Assembly (NCBI GenBank): GCA_963766005.1 | Contig: CAVXYG010000008.1 | Span: 496,001-560,000 of the forward strand | Length of the DNA stretch: 64,000 bases | Reading direction: 5' to 3' | Origin: CAVXYG01 sp963766005 | Lineage (GTDB): Bacteria; Actinomycetota; Actinomycetes; S36-B12; GCA-2699445 | Shown: one piece after another, positions 8,860 to 17,497 of the stretch | How positions within the stretch are numbered: position 1 is the stretch's first letter | Layout: every line of letters starts with the position of its first letter | Position numbers and translations under genes: made by a program | Notes under the pieces: generated by a model | Databases searched by the model: none | Seen by the model: only the letters and a program-made list of their open reading frames with translations | What the model was told of the DNA's origin: nothing

Positions 8860-10440
8860 TCACGTTCCCCGTGGTGGCCCGACCAGAGACAGTTGCGCGG
8901 CGCGGCGCTGGTCTTCGCTCTCCGGCCGGAGCCCCTTGGCCGAGTCCTGCTGGAGGACCATGCGGCGCTCCCGTGGGCTTGCGAGCAGGATGAAGGCGAC
9001 GAACCCGATGGACAGGATGACCGACACGCCGTTGCTGAAGTCGAGCAGGGCGTCGGCTGTCGCGCTGCCGTCGACCATCCCGTGCACGCTCAGCGCTGCG
9101 GTCAGCAGGATGACCGCACGCAACTGGCGCTGCGACAGCCCGGTGACCACCAGGAGCGGGATGAACCACAGCAGATACCACGGCTGCACGACCGGTCCAA
9201 GCACGACGACGGCCAGCACCGCAAGCCCGGCGCTGCGGGTCGCGCTGCGGCCCTGCGGGAACAGCGACAGGTAGGTCACGATGATGAGCGAGGCGACGAG
9301 GCCGATCCCGCGGAAGATGGCGACCGGCACCTCGTCGGTCTGCGCCCAGTCCAGGGCCTGGACCACGAAGCCCACGATCATTCCGATCGCTGTCATCGGC
9401 GACAGCCAGGTCTTGACGCTGCCCGGCGTGCCCAGGGCGTTGATCCAGCCGAAGCCGACTCCCGCGATGACGGCGGTGGCCAGGAACACCGCGCCGCAGA
9501 TCAGCGAGACGTAGACCCAGTCCCAGATGCGCCGTCCCCACGTCCAGTTGCGGGGAGAGCGCATGATGCCGAGGAACGGTAGCGCCAGCAGAGCGATGGG
9601 TTTGGTGGAGGTTGCCAGCGCGATCATCGACGCGCCGATCGCGATCGAGCCCCTGCTGGCTGCATAGAAGGCGGCCAGGATCAGTGCGACCATCACCGCG
9701 TCGTTGTGGCCGCCGGCCACGAAGTGCATGATGACCAGCGGGTTCAGCACGGCCAGCCAGACAGCCTTCGTCGGATCAAGGCCGTGGTAGGACGCCAACC
9801 GCGGGACGAAATAGAGCATGCCGATCACGCCGAGCAAGGCCAACAGCCGGAACATGATGGCCGCGAGGAACACCTGATCGCCGGCGAAGACGGCCACGCC
9901 CCGGGCGATCATGAGGAAGAGCGGGCCGTAGGGCGAGGGCGTCTCGCCCCACATCGGGTCGACGCCCTCGATGAACCAGCCGGGCAACTGCGAGACCCCG
10001 TAGGAGTACGGGTCGTACCCCTCCGCCAGCAGCCGGCCCTGCGCCAGGTAGGCGTAGACGTCGCGGCTGAACAGCGGTGGGGCGAAGAGGAGCGGCAGCG
10101 TCCAGGCGCTCAGGATGCCCGCCAGCGTGGAGAAGGGCAGCCGCAGCCCGGAACTGAGATCCGATCCGAGGACGAGCCACGTCTGCAGCAGCAGGCCGAC
10201 GCCGACGAGCACCATGAGCCGCGACAGCAGGATGCCGGCGGACGTGTTGCGGATCGTGTCGATGATCTCGCTGTTGTACAGGGCGGCGTCCAGCGGCAGC
10301 CATCCGACGCCGAGCGCGCCGAGGCCGATGAGCGCCGAGGCCAGCAGCCCCGGGAGGGCGAAGGACAGCGCCGCGAAGATCAACGGGTCGCGATAGGCGG
10401 CTGCAGGCAATCGCCGGTGGTGCTGCAGCGCGTCGGTCAT
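8860..10440 (-). CDS. polyprenol-phosphomannose-dependent alpha-1,6-mannosyltransferase (MptA/MptB family)
   Basis: A 526-residue GT-C glycosyltransferase with about a dozen hydrophobic helices. The first large extracytoplasmic loop has the acidic catalytic region FSRDVYAYLAQGRLLAEGYDPY. GGHNDAVMVALI and VQPWYLLW are further family blocks. In mycobacteria and corynebacteria these enzymes extend the alpha-1,6-mannan core of lipomannan from polyprenyl-phosphate mannose outside the membrane. Its place near idsA and pknL matches mptA of M. tuberculosis, but MptA and MptB are not separable here by eye. The carotenoid genes crtI and crtB flank it on the same strand. Confidence 0.8.
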   Translation of the reverse strand: MTDALQHHRRLPAAAYRDPLIFAALSFALPGLLASALIGLGALGVGWLPLDAALYNSEIIDTIRNTSAGILLSRLMVLVGVGLLLQTWLVLGSDLSSGLRLPFSTLAGILSAWTLPLLFAPPLFSRDVYAYLAQGRLLAEGYDPYSYGVSQLPGWFIEGVDPMWGETPSPYGPLFLMIARGVAVFAGDQVFLAAIMFRLLALLGVIGMLYFVPRLASYHGLDPTKAVWLAVLNPLVIMHFVAGGHNDAVMVALILAAFYAASRGSIAIGASMIALATSTKPIALLALPFLGIMRSPRNWTWGRRIWDWVYVSLICGAVFLATAVIAGVGFGWINALGTPGSVKTWLSPMTAIGMIVGFVVQALDWAQTDEVPVAIFRGIGLVASLIIVTYLSLFPQGRSATRSAGLAVLAVVVLGPVVQPWYLLWFIPLLVVTGLSQRQLRAVILLTAALSVHGMVDGSATADALLDFSNGVSVILSIGFVAFILLASPRERRMVLQQDSAKGLRPESEDQRRAAQLSLVGPPRGT

Positions 10441-10512
10441 GGTGTCAATGTACCCGTGGGGCCCTCCGGACTCCGGTTCCCGCGGAAGCCTGCCCAGGGC
10501 CGCATCGCGGCC

Positions 10513-11988
10513 TCAGCGCACTTCGCCCACGATGCGCTCCGCCGCCAGCCGACCCGAGACCAGGACCATGGGCACACCCACGCCGGGCTGCGTCCCCGAC
10601 CCGGTGAACACGACGTTGTCGCCCCACAGGTTCCCGGGCCGGAACGGGCCGGTCTGGCTGAACGTGTGTGCTGCGGCGAACGGCGCGCCCCGCTCCATTC
10701 CGCGATCGGCCCAGTCCTGAGGCGTCGTGATGTGCTCTACCTCGATGCTGTCGGCGAAGCCGCGGTAGCCCCGTTCCTCCAGGGTGGTCAGGACGTGATC
10801 GCGGTAGCGGGGGGCGAAGCTGCGCCAGTCGATGTCGGCGTCCAGGTTCGGGGTGGGGAACAGCACGTAGTAGATCTGCTTGCCCTCGGGCGCCAGCGTT
10901 GGGTCGGAGTGCGTGGGATTGGTCACCAGCACGCTGGGGTCGCTCATCACGCGCCGCTGCTTGATCAGCTCGTCGAACACGCCCGACCAGGACCGCCCGA
11001 AGTGGATGTTGTGGTGCGCGATCTTGGAGTACTGGGCAGTGGAACCGGCCAGCATGAGGTAGCACGACGGGCTGTAGTGCAGCCGCCGCACGTTCCACGG
11101 CTGCCGGCCGAGCAGGTCGCGGTAGGCCACGGGGAGGTCCGGGTTGAGGACCACTGCATCGGCGGCGATGCGCTCGCCGTCGGCGGTGATGACGGCCGTG
11201 GCACGCTTGCCCTGGGTCTCCACGCTCGCCACGGTCCGGCCGTAGTGGAAGACCACGCCGTGGCGCTCGGCTGCGGCTGCCATGGCGACCGGCACGGCGT
11301 TCATCCCGCCCTTGGGGGCAAAGACGCCGTTGACGGAGTCCATGTAGGCGATCACGGCGAACAGCGCCAGCGCCTGCTGCGGCGAGACGCCGGCGTACAT
11401 GGCCTGGAAGGTGAAGACGCGCTGGGTTCGCGGGTCCTTGAGGAACTGCGCTGCCTTGGGTGCCAACCGCCGGAATCCGCCCAACGCAACCAGCCGGGCC
11501 AGATTCGGGCGGAGGAGGTCGAACGGCGTATCGATGTTGCGGTCGATGAAGTCGGACATCTCCAGCCGGTACAGCTGCGAGACGAAGTCGACGTACCGCT
11601 CGTACCCGGCTGCCTCCGCAGGGCCGATGACGCGTTCGATCTCGGCAGCCATCGCCGCCGGCTCAGCGTGCACGTCAAGCTGCGAGCCATCGGGGTAGAA
11701 CGCCCGGTACAGGGGGTCGATCGGTGCGAGTTCCAGCCAGCGGTCCATGTCCTCGCCGAGCGAGGCGAAGGCGTCGGCGATCAGCTCCGGCATGGTGAGC
11801 ACGGTCGGGCCGGTGTCGAACTCGTATCCGGCATCGCTGATGCGTCCCGCGCGGCCGCCGGGGATCGGTTCGCGCTCGATGACCGTCACCTGCCGACCCG
11901 CGCCGGCCAACCGCATGGCCGCGGAAAGCCCGCCGAGGCCGGCTCCGACGACGACGACGTGGTCTGTGGGCCCGACAACTCTGCGCAT
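10513..11988 (-). CDS. crtI: phytoene desaturase
   Basis: A 491-residue FAD-dependent desaturase that converts phytoene to lycopene. The N terminus has the dinucleotide-binding GAGLGGLSAAMRLAGAG and the PGGRAG motif. The C terminus has the bacterial CrtI signature TGSGTQPGVGVPMVLVSG. The ATG at 11988 is preceded by a good AGGGAGG ribosome site, and the start lies 12 bases after the idsA stop, so the two are almost certainly one transcript. Within this window it is the more canonical of the two CrtI-family proteins. Confidence 0.93.
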   Translation of the reverse strand: MRRVVGPTDHVVVVGAGLGGLSAAMRLAGAGRQVTVIEREPIPGGRAGRISDAGYEFDTGPTVLTMPELIADAFASLGEDMDRWLELAPIDPLYRAFYPDGSQLDVHAEPAAMAAEIERVIGPAEAAGYERYVDFVSQLYRLEMSDFIDRNIDTPFDLLRPNLARLVALGGFRRLAPKAAQFLKDPRTQRVFTFQAMYAGVSPQQALALFAVIAYMDSVNGVFAPKGGMNAVPVAMAAAAERHGVVFHYGRTVASVETQGKRATAVITADGERIAADAVVLNPDLPVAYRDLLGRQPWNVRRLHYSPSCYLMLAGSTAQYSKIAHHNIHFGRSWSGVFDELIKQRRVMSDPSVLVTNPTHSDPTLAPEGKQIYYVLFPTPNLDADIDWRSFAPRYRDHVLTTLEERGYRGFADSIEVEHITTPQDWADRGMERGAPFAAAHTFSQTGPFRPGNLWGDNVVFTGSGTQPGVGVPMVLVSGRLAAERIVGEVR

Positions 11989-12000
11989 GGTGCCCTCCCT

Positions 12001-13096
12001 CTAGCGGACGCGGTGCGCGGTGGCGCCGGCCAGCGCCATCAGCGCAGCACGCGCCTCGACGGCGATCGTCAGGTCGGCCAGTGCTGCCAGCGCCTCGCCG
12101 AGCCGCTGCTCGATCTCCAACTCCACAGCAGCGTCGGCACCGGTGTCCCGGATGATGCTGCGCAGTTCCGCCACCCCGCCCTCGTCTAGGCTGCGGTCGC
12201 CCAGGCCGGCCCGCAAGCCGGGCGCGCTGGTCGGCGGTCCCGGCTGCCATCGCTTCGGCGATGAGCAGCGTCTGCTTGCCTTCGCGCAGATCGTCGCCGG
12301 CAGGCTTGCCGGTCACCGAGGGATCGCCAAAGACGCCCAGCAGGTCGTCGCGCAACTGGAACGCCTCGCCCAGCGGCAGACCGAAGGCGCCGAGCCCCGC
12401 GACGGTAGCGGCATCGGCACCGGCCAGGAGCGCGCCCAGCTGCAGCGGATGCTCGATGGTGTACTTCGCGGACTTGTAGCGCAGGACGGTGCGGATGGCG
12501 TCGCGGTCGGGTTCGGGCTGCGATTGCGTCACGAGGTCGAGGTACTGGCCCGCCATGAGCTCTGCTCGCATGCTGTCGAAGAGCGGACGGCCGCGCCGCA
12601 GGGCCTCGGCCGGCAGGGTGCTGTCGGAGAACAGCTGGTCGGACCAGGTGAGGAAGAGATCCCCCAGCAGGATCGCGGCCCCGGCGCCGAACGCCGCAGC
12701 ATCGCCGCGCCAGGAACCCTCGCGATGCAGCGCCTCCAGGTGCCGGTGTGCGGCCGGCTTGCCGCGACGGGTGTCGCTGTCGTCCATCACGTCGTCGTGG
12801 ACGAGCGCGCAGGCCTGCAGCAGTTCCAGTGCCGCGGCGGCACGGTAGAGGCCCTCGACGGGCGCCGCCCCGGTGGCTCGCCAGCCCCAGTAGCAGAACG
12901 ACGGGCGCAGCCGCTTACCTCCTTCGAGGTAGGCCCCGCTGAGGGCCACGACCGGCTCCAACTCGGGCGAGACGCCGATCAGGAGCTTTCCCTGCTCGGC
13001 GAGGAATCCGGCCAGCACGGCGTCGACGGCCCGGCGCGGGTGCTCCGCGAGTGGCGCGGCGGTCTGCGGGTCCGCGGGATTCAAAGGCGCCACCAT
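12001..13096 (-). CDS. idsA: geranylgeranyl/polyprenyl diphosphate synthase, interrupted by a one-base frameshift
   Basis: A short-chain trans-prenyltransferase supplying GGPP for carotenoids. The first frame from ATG 13096 shows GGKRLRP, the first Asp-rich motif in VHDDVMDDSDTRRG and the second in FQLRDDLLGVFGD. At about 12217 the frame shifts. The remaining 71 residues (RAGLGDRSLDEGGVAEL through ATAHRVR) lie in another frame and end at 12001. The whole span is 365 codons plus one extra base, so removing one base restores a normal-length enzyme. Without correction the protein would run on out of frame through crtI to 11675. Either a sequence error or a real disruption explains this; all catalytic motifs lie before the break. 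Confidence 0.85.
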
Positions 13097-13415
13097 GACT
13101 CCAAGCCTACGGTGGCGCCGATCCGCGGGCATCGGTGCCGGTGCCGCGCGTCGTCGTGCGGCGGCGCGGCGTGGCGTCCGTGCGGGCGGTCGCGGCGGTG
13201 ACGGCGGGCAGCGGTCGGCGTCGAGTGCCCCAGCCCGGCCCGACGGCCGACCGGCGCCGTACCCGAGTCCGATCTCGCCCACCTCGATGCACGTGGCACG
13301 TCTCGGGAGTCCAGGGGCGCTGCCGCTGGACCCGGTCGCGGGCCGTCCCCGCACCTGCGCCGTGCCAGCGATAGGGCCGCCGCGCGGGGAAGCGCGGAGC
13401 AGTAGGCTGACGCGC
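13097..13415. other. divergent intergenic region between idsA and metF
   Basis: No gene is supported in these 319 bases, although GC-rich frames stay open here by chance. It must hold the divergent promoters for the idsA-crtI group and metF. The only element I can point to is a TAGGCT hexamer close to the metF start, listed separately. Confidence 0.5.
13403..13408 (+). promoter_or_regulatory. candidate -10 element of metF (leaderless transcript)
   Basis: TAGGCT ends 7 bases before the metF ATG at 13416, the spacing expected if transcription starts at or next to the start codon. No ribosome site is seen upstream of this ATG, which agrees with a leaderless mRNA, common in actinobacteria. The same hexamer occurs at 56601-56606 upstream of another gene. 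Confidence 0.45.
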
Positions 13416-14336
13416 ATGTCGAACGCTCCGCTGTCGCTGCGGCGGCTGGACCTGCCGGCGGTGATCGCAGCCGGCGGAAGATCGTTCTCGTTCGAGTTCT
13501 TCCCGCCCAAGACCGAGCAGGGCGAGGCTGTCCTGTGGCGGGCTCTCGGGGAGCTGGAACCGCTCGCCCCGACCTTCGTCTCCGTCACCTACGGAGCCGG
13601 CGGGAGCACCCAGGAGCGCACCATCGACGTCACCGCGCGAATCGCGGCGCAGACGCCGCTGACACCGGTGGCCCACCTGACCTGCGTCGGGGCGACCCGG
13701 CACCAACTGGTCGAGGTCATCGACCGGTACCGCGCTGCCGGGCTGGGCACGGTGCTGGCGCTGCGCGGCGATCCGCCGGGCGGGCCCGGGGACCGCTGGC
13801 AGGCCACCGACGGCGGGTTGACGCACGCGGTGGAGCTGGTAGAGCTGCTGCGCAGCCAGGGGGACTGGGGAATCGGCGTGGCAGCCTTCCCCGAGGGCCA
13901 CCCGGAGTCGCTGGACCTCCTCGCCGACGCCAAGGTGCTGGCCGACAAGCAGCGCGCCGGGGCGGACTTCGCGATCACCCAGTTCTTCTTCCGCGCCGGG
14001 GACTACTTCGCGCTGCGAGACCGGGCCCAGCGCCATGGCGCCACGTTGCCGATCATCCCGGGGATCATGCCGGTCACGAACGTGCGTCAGATCCAACGCT
14101 TCGCCCAGTTGTCCGGGGCGCAGTTCCCGGCAGACCTCGCCGAGCGGTTCGAGCGGCTGGGCGACGATCCGGATTCGGTGCGGCGCCTGGGCGTGGAGCT
14201 GGCGACCGGGCTGTGCCGGGAACTCCTCGACGGCGGTGCGCCGGGACTGCACTTCTACACGCTGAACCGGTCCACGGCCACGCGAGAGATCTACCGCAGC
14301 CTCGAACTCGTGCCCGCCGCCGGCCCGGATCGCTGA
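13416..14336 (+). CDS. metF: 5,10-methylenetetrahydrofolate reductase
   Basis: A 306-residue FAD-containing TIM-barrel enzyme producing 5-methyltetrahydrofolate for methionine synthesis. Diagnostic segments are FSFEFFPPKTEQGE with the catalytic Glu at the N terminus, HLTCVGATR, LALRGDPPGG, GVAAFPEGHPES and ADFAITQFFFRAGDYF. Length matches the bacterial enzyme (about 300). ATG 13416 is preferred over the longer frame because family homology begins here and a -10-like hexamer sits just upstream. The gene order idsA-metF is the same as in mycobacteria. Confidence 0.92.
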   Translation: MSNAPLSLRRLDLPAVIAAGGRSFSFEFFPPKTEQGEAVLWRALGELEPLAPTFVSVTYGAGGSTQERTIDVTARIAAQTPLTPVAHLTCVGATRHQLVEVIDRYRAAGLGTVLALRGDPPGGPGDRWQATDGGLTHAVELVELLRSQGDWGIGVAAFPEGHPESLDLLADAKVLADKQRAGADFAITQFFFRAGDYFALRDRAQRHGATLPIIPGIMPVTNVRQIQRFAQLSGAQFPADLAERFERLGDDPDSVRRLGVELATGLCRELLDGGAPGLHFYTLNRSTATREIYRSLELVPAAGPDR

Positions 14337-14344
14337 CCGGGCGC

Positions 14345-14375
14345 GCCGCCCGGGCCCCTGCCGGACCCGGGCGGC
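14345..14375 (+). terminator. GC-rich hairpin downstream of metF
   Basis: GCCGCCCGGG (14345-14354) pairs perfectly with CCCGGGCGGC (14366-14375) around an 11-base loop, starting 8 bases after the metF stop. There is no U-tract, which is usual for actinobacterial terminators. Transcript ending here would separate metF from the antiporter gene. Confidence 0.55.
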
Positions 14376-14446
14376 TCGTCAGGGACACGGCACGTCGTCC
14401 GGCACGGCGGGAGTGCCAGACGGGTTGCGTGCTGAAACGATGAGGC

Positions 14447-15955
14447 GTGGACCTTGACGGCCTGGGCATCGCGCTCCTGCAGGGTGCCGCGATCGTCCTC
14501 GCGGCGGTCGTCGGCGTCCGGCTGACGGCGCGGCTGGGGGTCCCCGGCCTGCTGCTCTTCCTCGTCCTCGGCCTGCTCGTCGGCGCGACCGTGCCCGGTG
14601 CCGACTTCGACGATCCGACGCTAGCGACGGTCCTCGGCTACGCCGCCCTGGTGATCATCCTGGCCGAGGGCGGACTCACGACGAAGACCGCGGAGGTGCG
14701 TCCGGTCCTCGGCCCGGCGGTGGCGCTGGCCACGCTCGGCGTGGCGGCCAGCATCGCCCTGGTGGCAACCCCGCTGGTGCTGATCCTGGGCTTGGAGTGG
14801 CGAACCGCGGTCCTGCTGGCGGCGGTCCTGGCCGCGACCGACGCCGCAGCCGTGTTCTCCGTGCTGCGGCATCTACCGCTGCGGCCGCGACTGCGGGCGC
14901 TGCTGGAGGCAGAGGCCGGATTCAACGACGCGCCCGTCGTCGTGCTGGTCGTGGCGCTGTCCACCGCGACCGTCGGCGAGGGCGCGTTGTGGGAGCTGCC
15001 CCTGATCGTCGGAGGGGAACTCATCGGCGGCGGGTTGGTGGGCTTGGCGGTGGGGTACGCCGGTCGCTGGGTGCTGCCGCGGTTGGCGCTGCCCACAGCG
15101 GGGCTGTACCCGATCGCGGTGATGGCGCTGCTGATCGGTGCCTACGGGCTGGCCGATGTGCTGCACACCTCGGGCTTCCTGGCGACGTACGTCGCCGGAG
15201 TGCTGGTGGGCAACACCGAGGGGCTGCCGCACCGCAGATCTGTCACCGGCTTCGCCGAAGGCCTGGCGTGGACGGCTCAGATTCTGCTGTTCGTCATGCT
15301 CGGGCTGCTCGCCGAGCCGCAGCGGGCGCTGTCCTCGGTCGGGGTTGCCGCTGTTGCGGGGCTAGCGCTGATCCTGGTGGGCAGGCCGGTCGCGGCGCTG
15401 GTCTCCCTCGTGCCGTTCCGGCTGCCGTGGTCGTGGGTCGGATTCACGGCCGTGGCCGGCCTGCGCGGCGCAGTCCCCATCGTCTTCGCCGCGATCCCGC
15501 TCGGCGCTGGTGTGGCGGGCGCCGAGACCGTGTTCGACGCCACCCTCATCCTGGTCGTCGTCCTCACGTTCGTGCAGGCGCCGGCACTGCCGTGGTCGGC
15601 GCGCCGGCTCGGGGTCGCCAGCGGCGTGTCCCCGGAGGAGCTGCAGGTCGAGTCGGCGCCGTTGGACGGCATGCACGCGGTGCTCCTGGGCTTCGAGATC
15701 CCGACCGGCTCGCGCTTGGCGGGGCTCTACGTCAGCGATCTGGGCCTGCCGCGCGGCGCTGAGGTCTCGCTGGTGGTCCGCGACGGCGATGGGGTCGTCC
15801 CGGACCTCCACACCCGGTTGCGGGTGGGCGATCAACTGCTCGTGGTGGCGACTGAGACGTGCCGTCGTGCCGCCACCCGGCGGCTGCGCGCAGTCTCGCT
15901 GCGCGGCCGACTGGCGTCCTGGGACGCCGAACCGGACACCGGCGACGGCTCTTGA
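14447..15955 (+). CDS. K+/H+ (or Na+/H+) antiporter, CPA1/NhaP2 type with C-terminal RCK_C domain
   Basis: A 502-residue protein. Residues 1-385 or so form about twelve membrane helices with CPA1 hallmarks: LAATDAAAVFSVLR, then EAGFNDAPVVVLV, where an Asn-Asp pair replaces the ND motif of the ion site, and the GLRGAVPIVFA helix. The cytoplasmic tail (PTGSRLAGLYVSDLGLP onward) is a TrkA-C/RCK_C domain, as in NhaP2/CvrA transporters, probably binding a nucleotide regulator. The start is GTG at 14447. It sits alone between metF and the convergent carotenoid operon. Confidence 0.85.
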   Translation: MDLDGLGIALLQGAAIVLAAVVGVRLTARLGVPGLLLFLVLGLLVGATVPGADFDDPTLATVLGYAALVIILAEGGLTTKTAEVRPVLGPAVALATLGVAASIALVATPLVLILGLEWRTAVLLAAVLAATDAAAVFSVLRHLPLRPRLRALLEAEAGFNDAPVVVLVVALSTATVGEGALWELPLIVGGELIGGGLVGLAVGYAGRWVLPRLALPTAGLYPIAVMALLIGAYGLADVLHTSGFLATYVAGVLVGNTEGLPHRRSVTGFAEGLAWTAQILLFVMLGLLAEPQRALSSVGVAAVAGLALILVGRPVAALVSLVPFRLPWSWVGFTAVAGLRGAVPIVFAAIPLGAGVAGAETVFDATLILVVVLTFVQAPALPWSARRLGVASGVSPEELQVESAPLDGMHAVLLGFEIPTGSRLAGLYVSDLGLPRGAEVSLVVRDGDGVVPDLHTRLRVGDQLLVVATETCRRAATRRLRAVSLRGRLASWDAEPDTGDGS

Positions 15956-15979
15956 GCGCAACCGCGCCCGGCATGTGCG

Positions 15980-17494
15980 CTACGCCCGCCCCACGAGGGC
16001 AGAGACGATTTCCGCCGACATGCCCACCAGGGGCAGCCCGCCACCGGGATGGGCCGATCCGCCCACCAGGAACAAGCCGGTCAGCGGGGAACGGTTCGCC
16101 GGGCGGAGGAATGCAGCCCGCGGACCGTGGCTGGCGCTGCCGTAGATCGCTCCCCCCGGGCTTCCGGTCTCGCGCTCCAGATCGGCCGGCGTGGAGATGC
16201 GCCGCCACTGGATGCGATCCCGCACGTCGACGCCCCGCCGGGCCATGATGGCCAGCACATCCTCGGCGTAGGCCTGAGCCAGCCCGGGGGTGTCCCAGTC
16301 CATCGTTCCGGGCCGACCGTCGACGCCATGGCGGGGAGCATTCACCAGGATGAACCAGGCTTCGTGCTCCTCGTCGGGCCGCATGCCGGCGTCGCGGGGA
16401 TTGCAGATGTAGATCGCCGGATCGGTGGGGGGGCGAGGCGAGTGGCGCCGAGCGCCGAAGACGTCGTCGAACTCCTGGTCGTAGTGCTCCGGGAAGAGCA
16501 CTTCGTGGTGCACGGGCGCGGGGGAGCGGCCACGCAGCGCGAGCAGCAGCACGAAGCCGCTCAGCGAGGCGGGCGAGGCTGCGGCGGACCGGGTCGTCGA
16601 GGCGAGCATGGGGACTCGCGCGGGATCGAGGAGCCGGCCGTAGACGGTCCGGGCGTCCACGTCGGTCACCACGACATCGGCCCGGATCTCGCGGCCGTCC
16701 CCGGTACGGACACCGCGAACGCGGCCCTGGTCGGTCAGGATCTCCGACGCGGGCGTCTCGAGCTGGATCCGGACCCCGACCCGCTCGGCGCGCCGGGTCA
16801 GGGCTTCCGCCAGCATGCCCAGCCCGCCGCCGATGTGCCACACGCCGAACGTCTGTTCCACGTAGGGCACCGTGGCCAGCACGGCAGGCGCTCGACGCGG
16901 GTCGGAGCCGGTGTAGGTGGCGTAGCGCTCCAGCAGTTGCTGCAGCCGCGGGTCGTGCAAGGTCTGCCTGCCCAGGCCGCGCAGCGAGCGCCAGGGCGCG
17001 ATCGTGCGGATGTCCGACGGCCGGTGCGAGAGCCTCGCCAGGGACCGCCAGCCCTCCAGCGGGGACTGCAGGATCGGTTCCCGGGTCAACTGCCACATCG
17101 CGGCGCCGCGGGCCATGAGGCGCCGCCAGTCGGTCGCTGCCGAACCGCCGAGGGCGTCGCCGAGCGTTTCGGCGATGGCGGCGACTCCGACTCCGGGCAG
17201 CGTCACGGTCGTGCCGTCGGCGAAGCGGTAGCGGAATCCGGGGTCGACCGGTTGCAGATCGACCTCGTCCTCCAGCGGTCGACCGGTCTTGAGGAACAGA
17301 TCGCGGTAGACGGCCGGCAGCGTGAACATGCTCGGCCCGGTGTCGAAGGCGAAACCGTCGTGGCGAAGCGTGTGCAGCTTGCCGCCGGTGCGGGCGCCCG
17401 CCTCCAGGAGGGTGACGTCGTGGCGCCGGGCGGCCAGTCGCGCCGATACCGCCAGCCCGGCGGCACCGGCGCCGACGACGACGACGTCTGCCAT
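15980..17494 (-). CDS. CrtI-family carotenoid desaturase/hydroxyneurosporene desaturase-like (CrtD-like)
   Basis: A 504-residue FAD-dependent amine-oxidase-fold protein with an N-terminal GAGAAGLAVSARLAARRHDVTLLE dinucleotide site, TGGKL, FDTGPSMFTLP and a C-terminal GGSAHPGGGLPLVGMSAE block in place of the CrtI TGSGTQPG block. The family includes CrtD (3,4-desaturase), CrtO and CrtN/P. Its place directly after a CruG-like glycosyltransferase and a CruF-like hydratase makes 3',4'-desaturation of a psi end the most likely role, by analogy with myxol-type glycosides. This is an inference. It converges with the antiporter gene (24 bases between stops). Confidence 0.78.
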   Translation of the reverse strand: MADVVVVGAGAAGLAVSARLAARRHDVTLLEAGARTGGKLHTLRHDGFAFDTGPSMFTLPAVYRDLFLKTGRPLEDEVDLQPVDPGFRYRFADGTTVTLPGVGVAAIAETLGDALGGSAATDWRRLMARGAAMWQLTREPILQSPLEGWRSLARLSHRPSDIRTIAPWRSLRGLGRQTLHDPRLQQLLERYATYTGSDPRRAPAVLATVPYVEQTFGVWHIGGGLGMLAEALTRRAERVGVRIQLETPASEILTDQGRVRGVRTGDGREIRADVVVTDVDARTVYGRLLDPARVPMLASTTRSAAASPASLSGFVLLLALRGRSPAPVHHEVLFPEHYDQEFDDVFGARRHSPRPPTDPAIYICNPRDAGMRPDEEHEAWFILVNAPRHGVDGRPGTMDWDTPGLAQAYAEDVLAIMARRGVDVRDRIQWRRISTPADLERETGSPGGAIYGSASHGPRAAFLRPANRSPLTGLFLVGGSAHPGGGLPLVGMSAEIVSALVGRA

Positions 17495-17497
17495 GGC

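Noticed and set aside
9706..12189. An 827-codon plus-strand frame opposite the mannosyltransferase and crtI.
   Set aside because: Composition (Gln/His/Arg/Gly) is that of an antisense shadow; the minus-strand genes have clear catalytic motifs.
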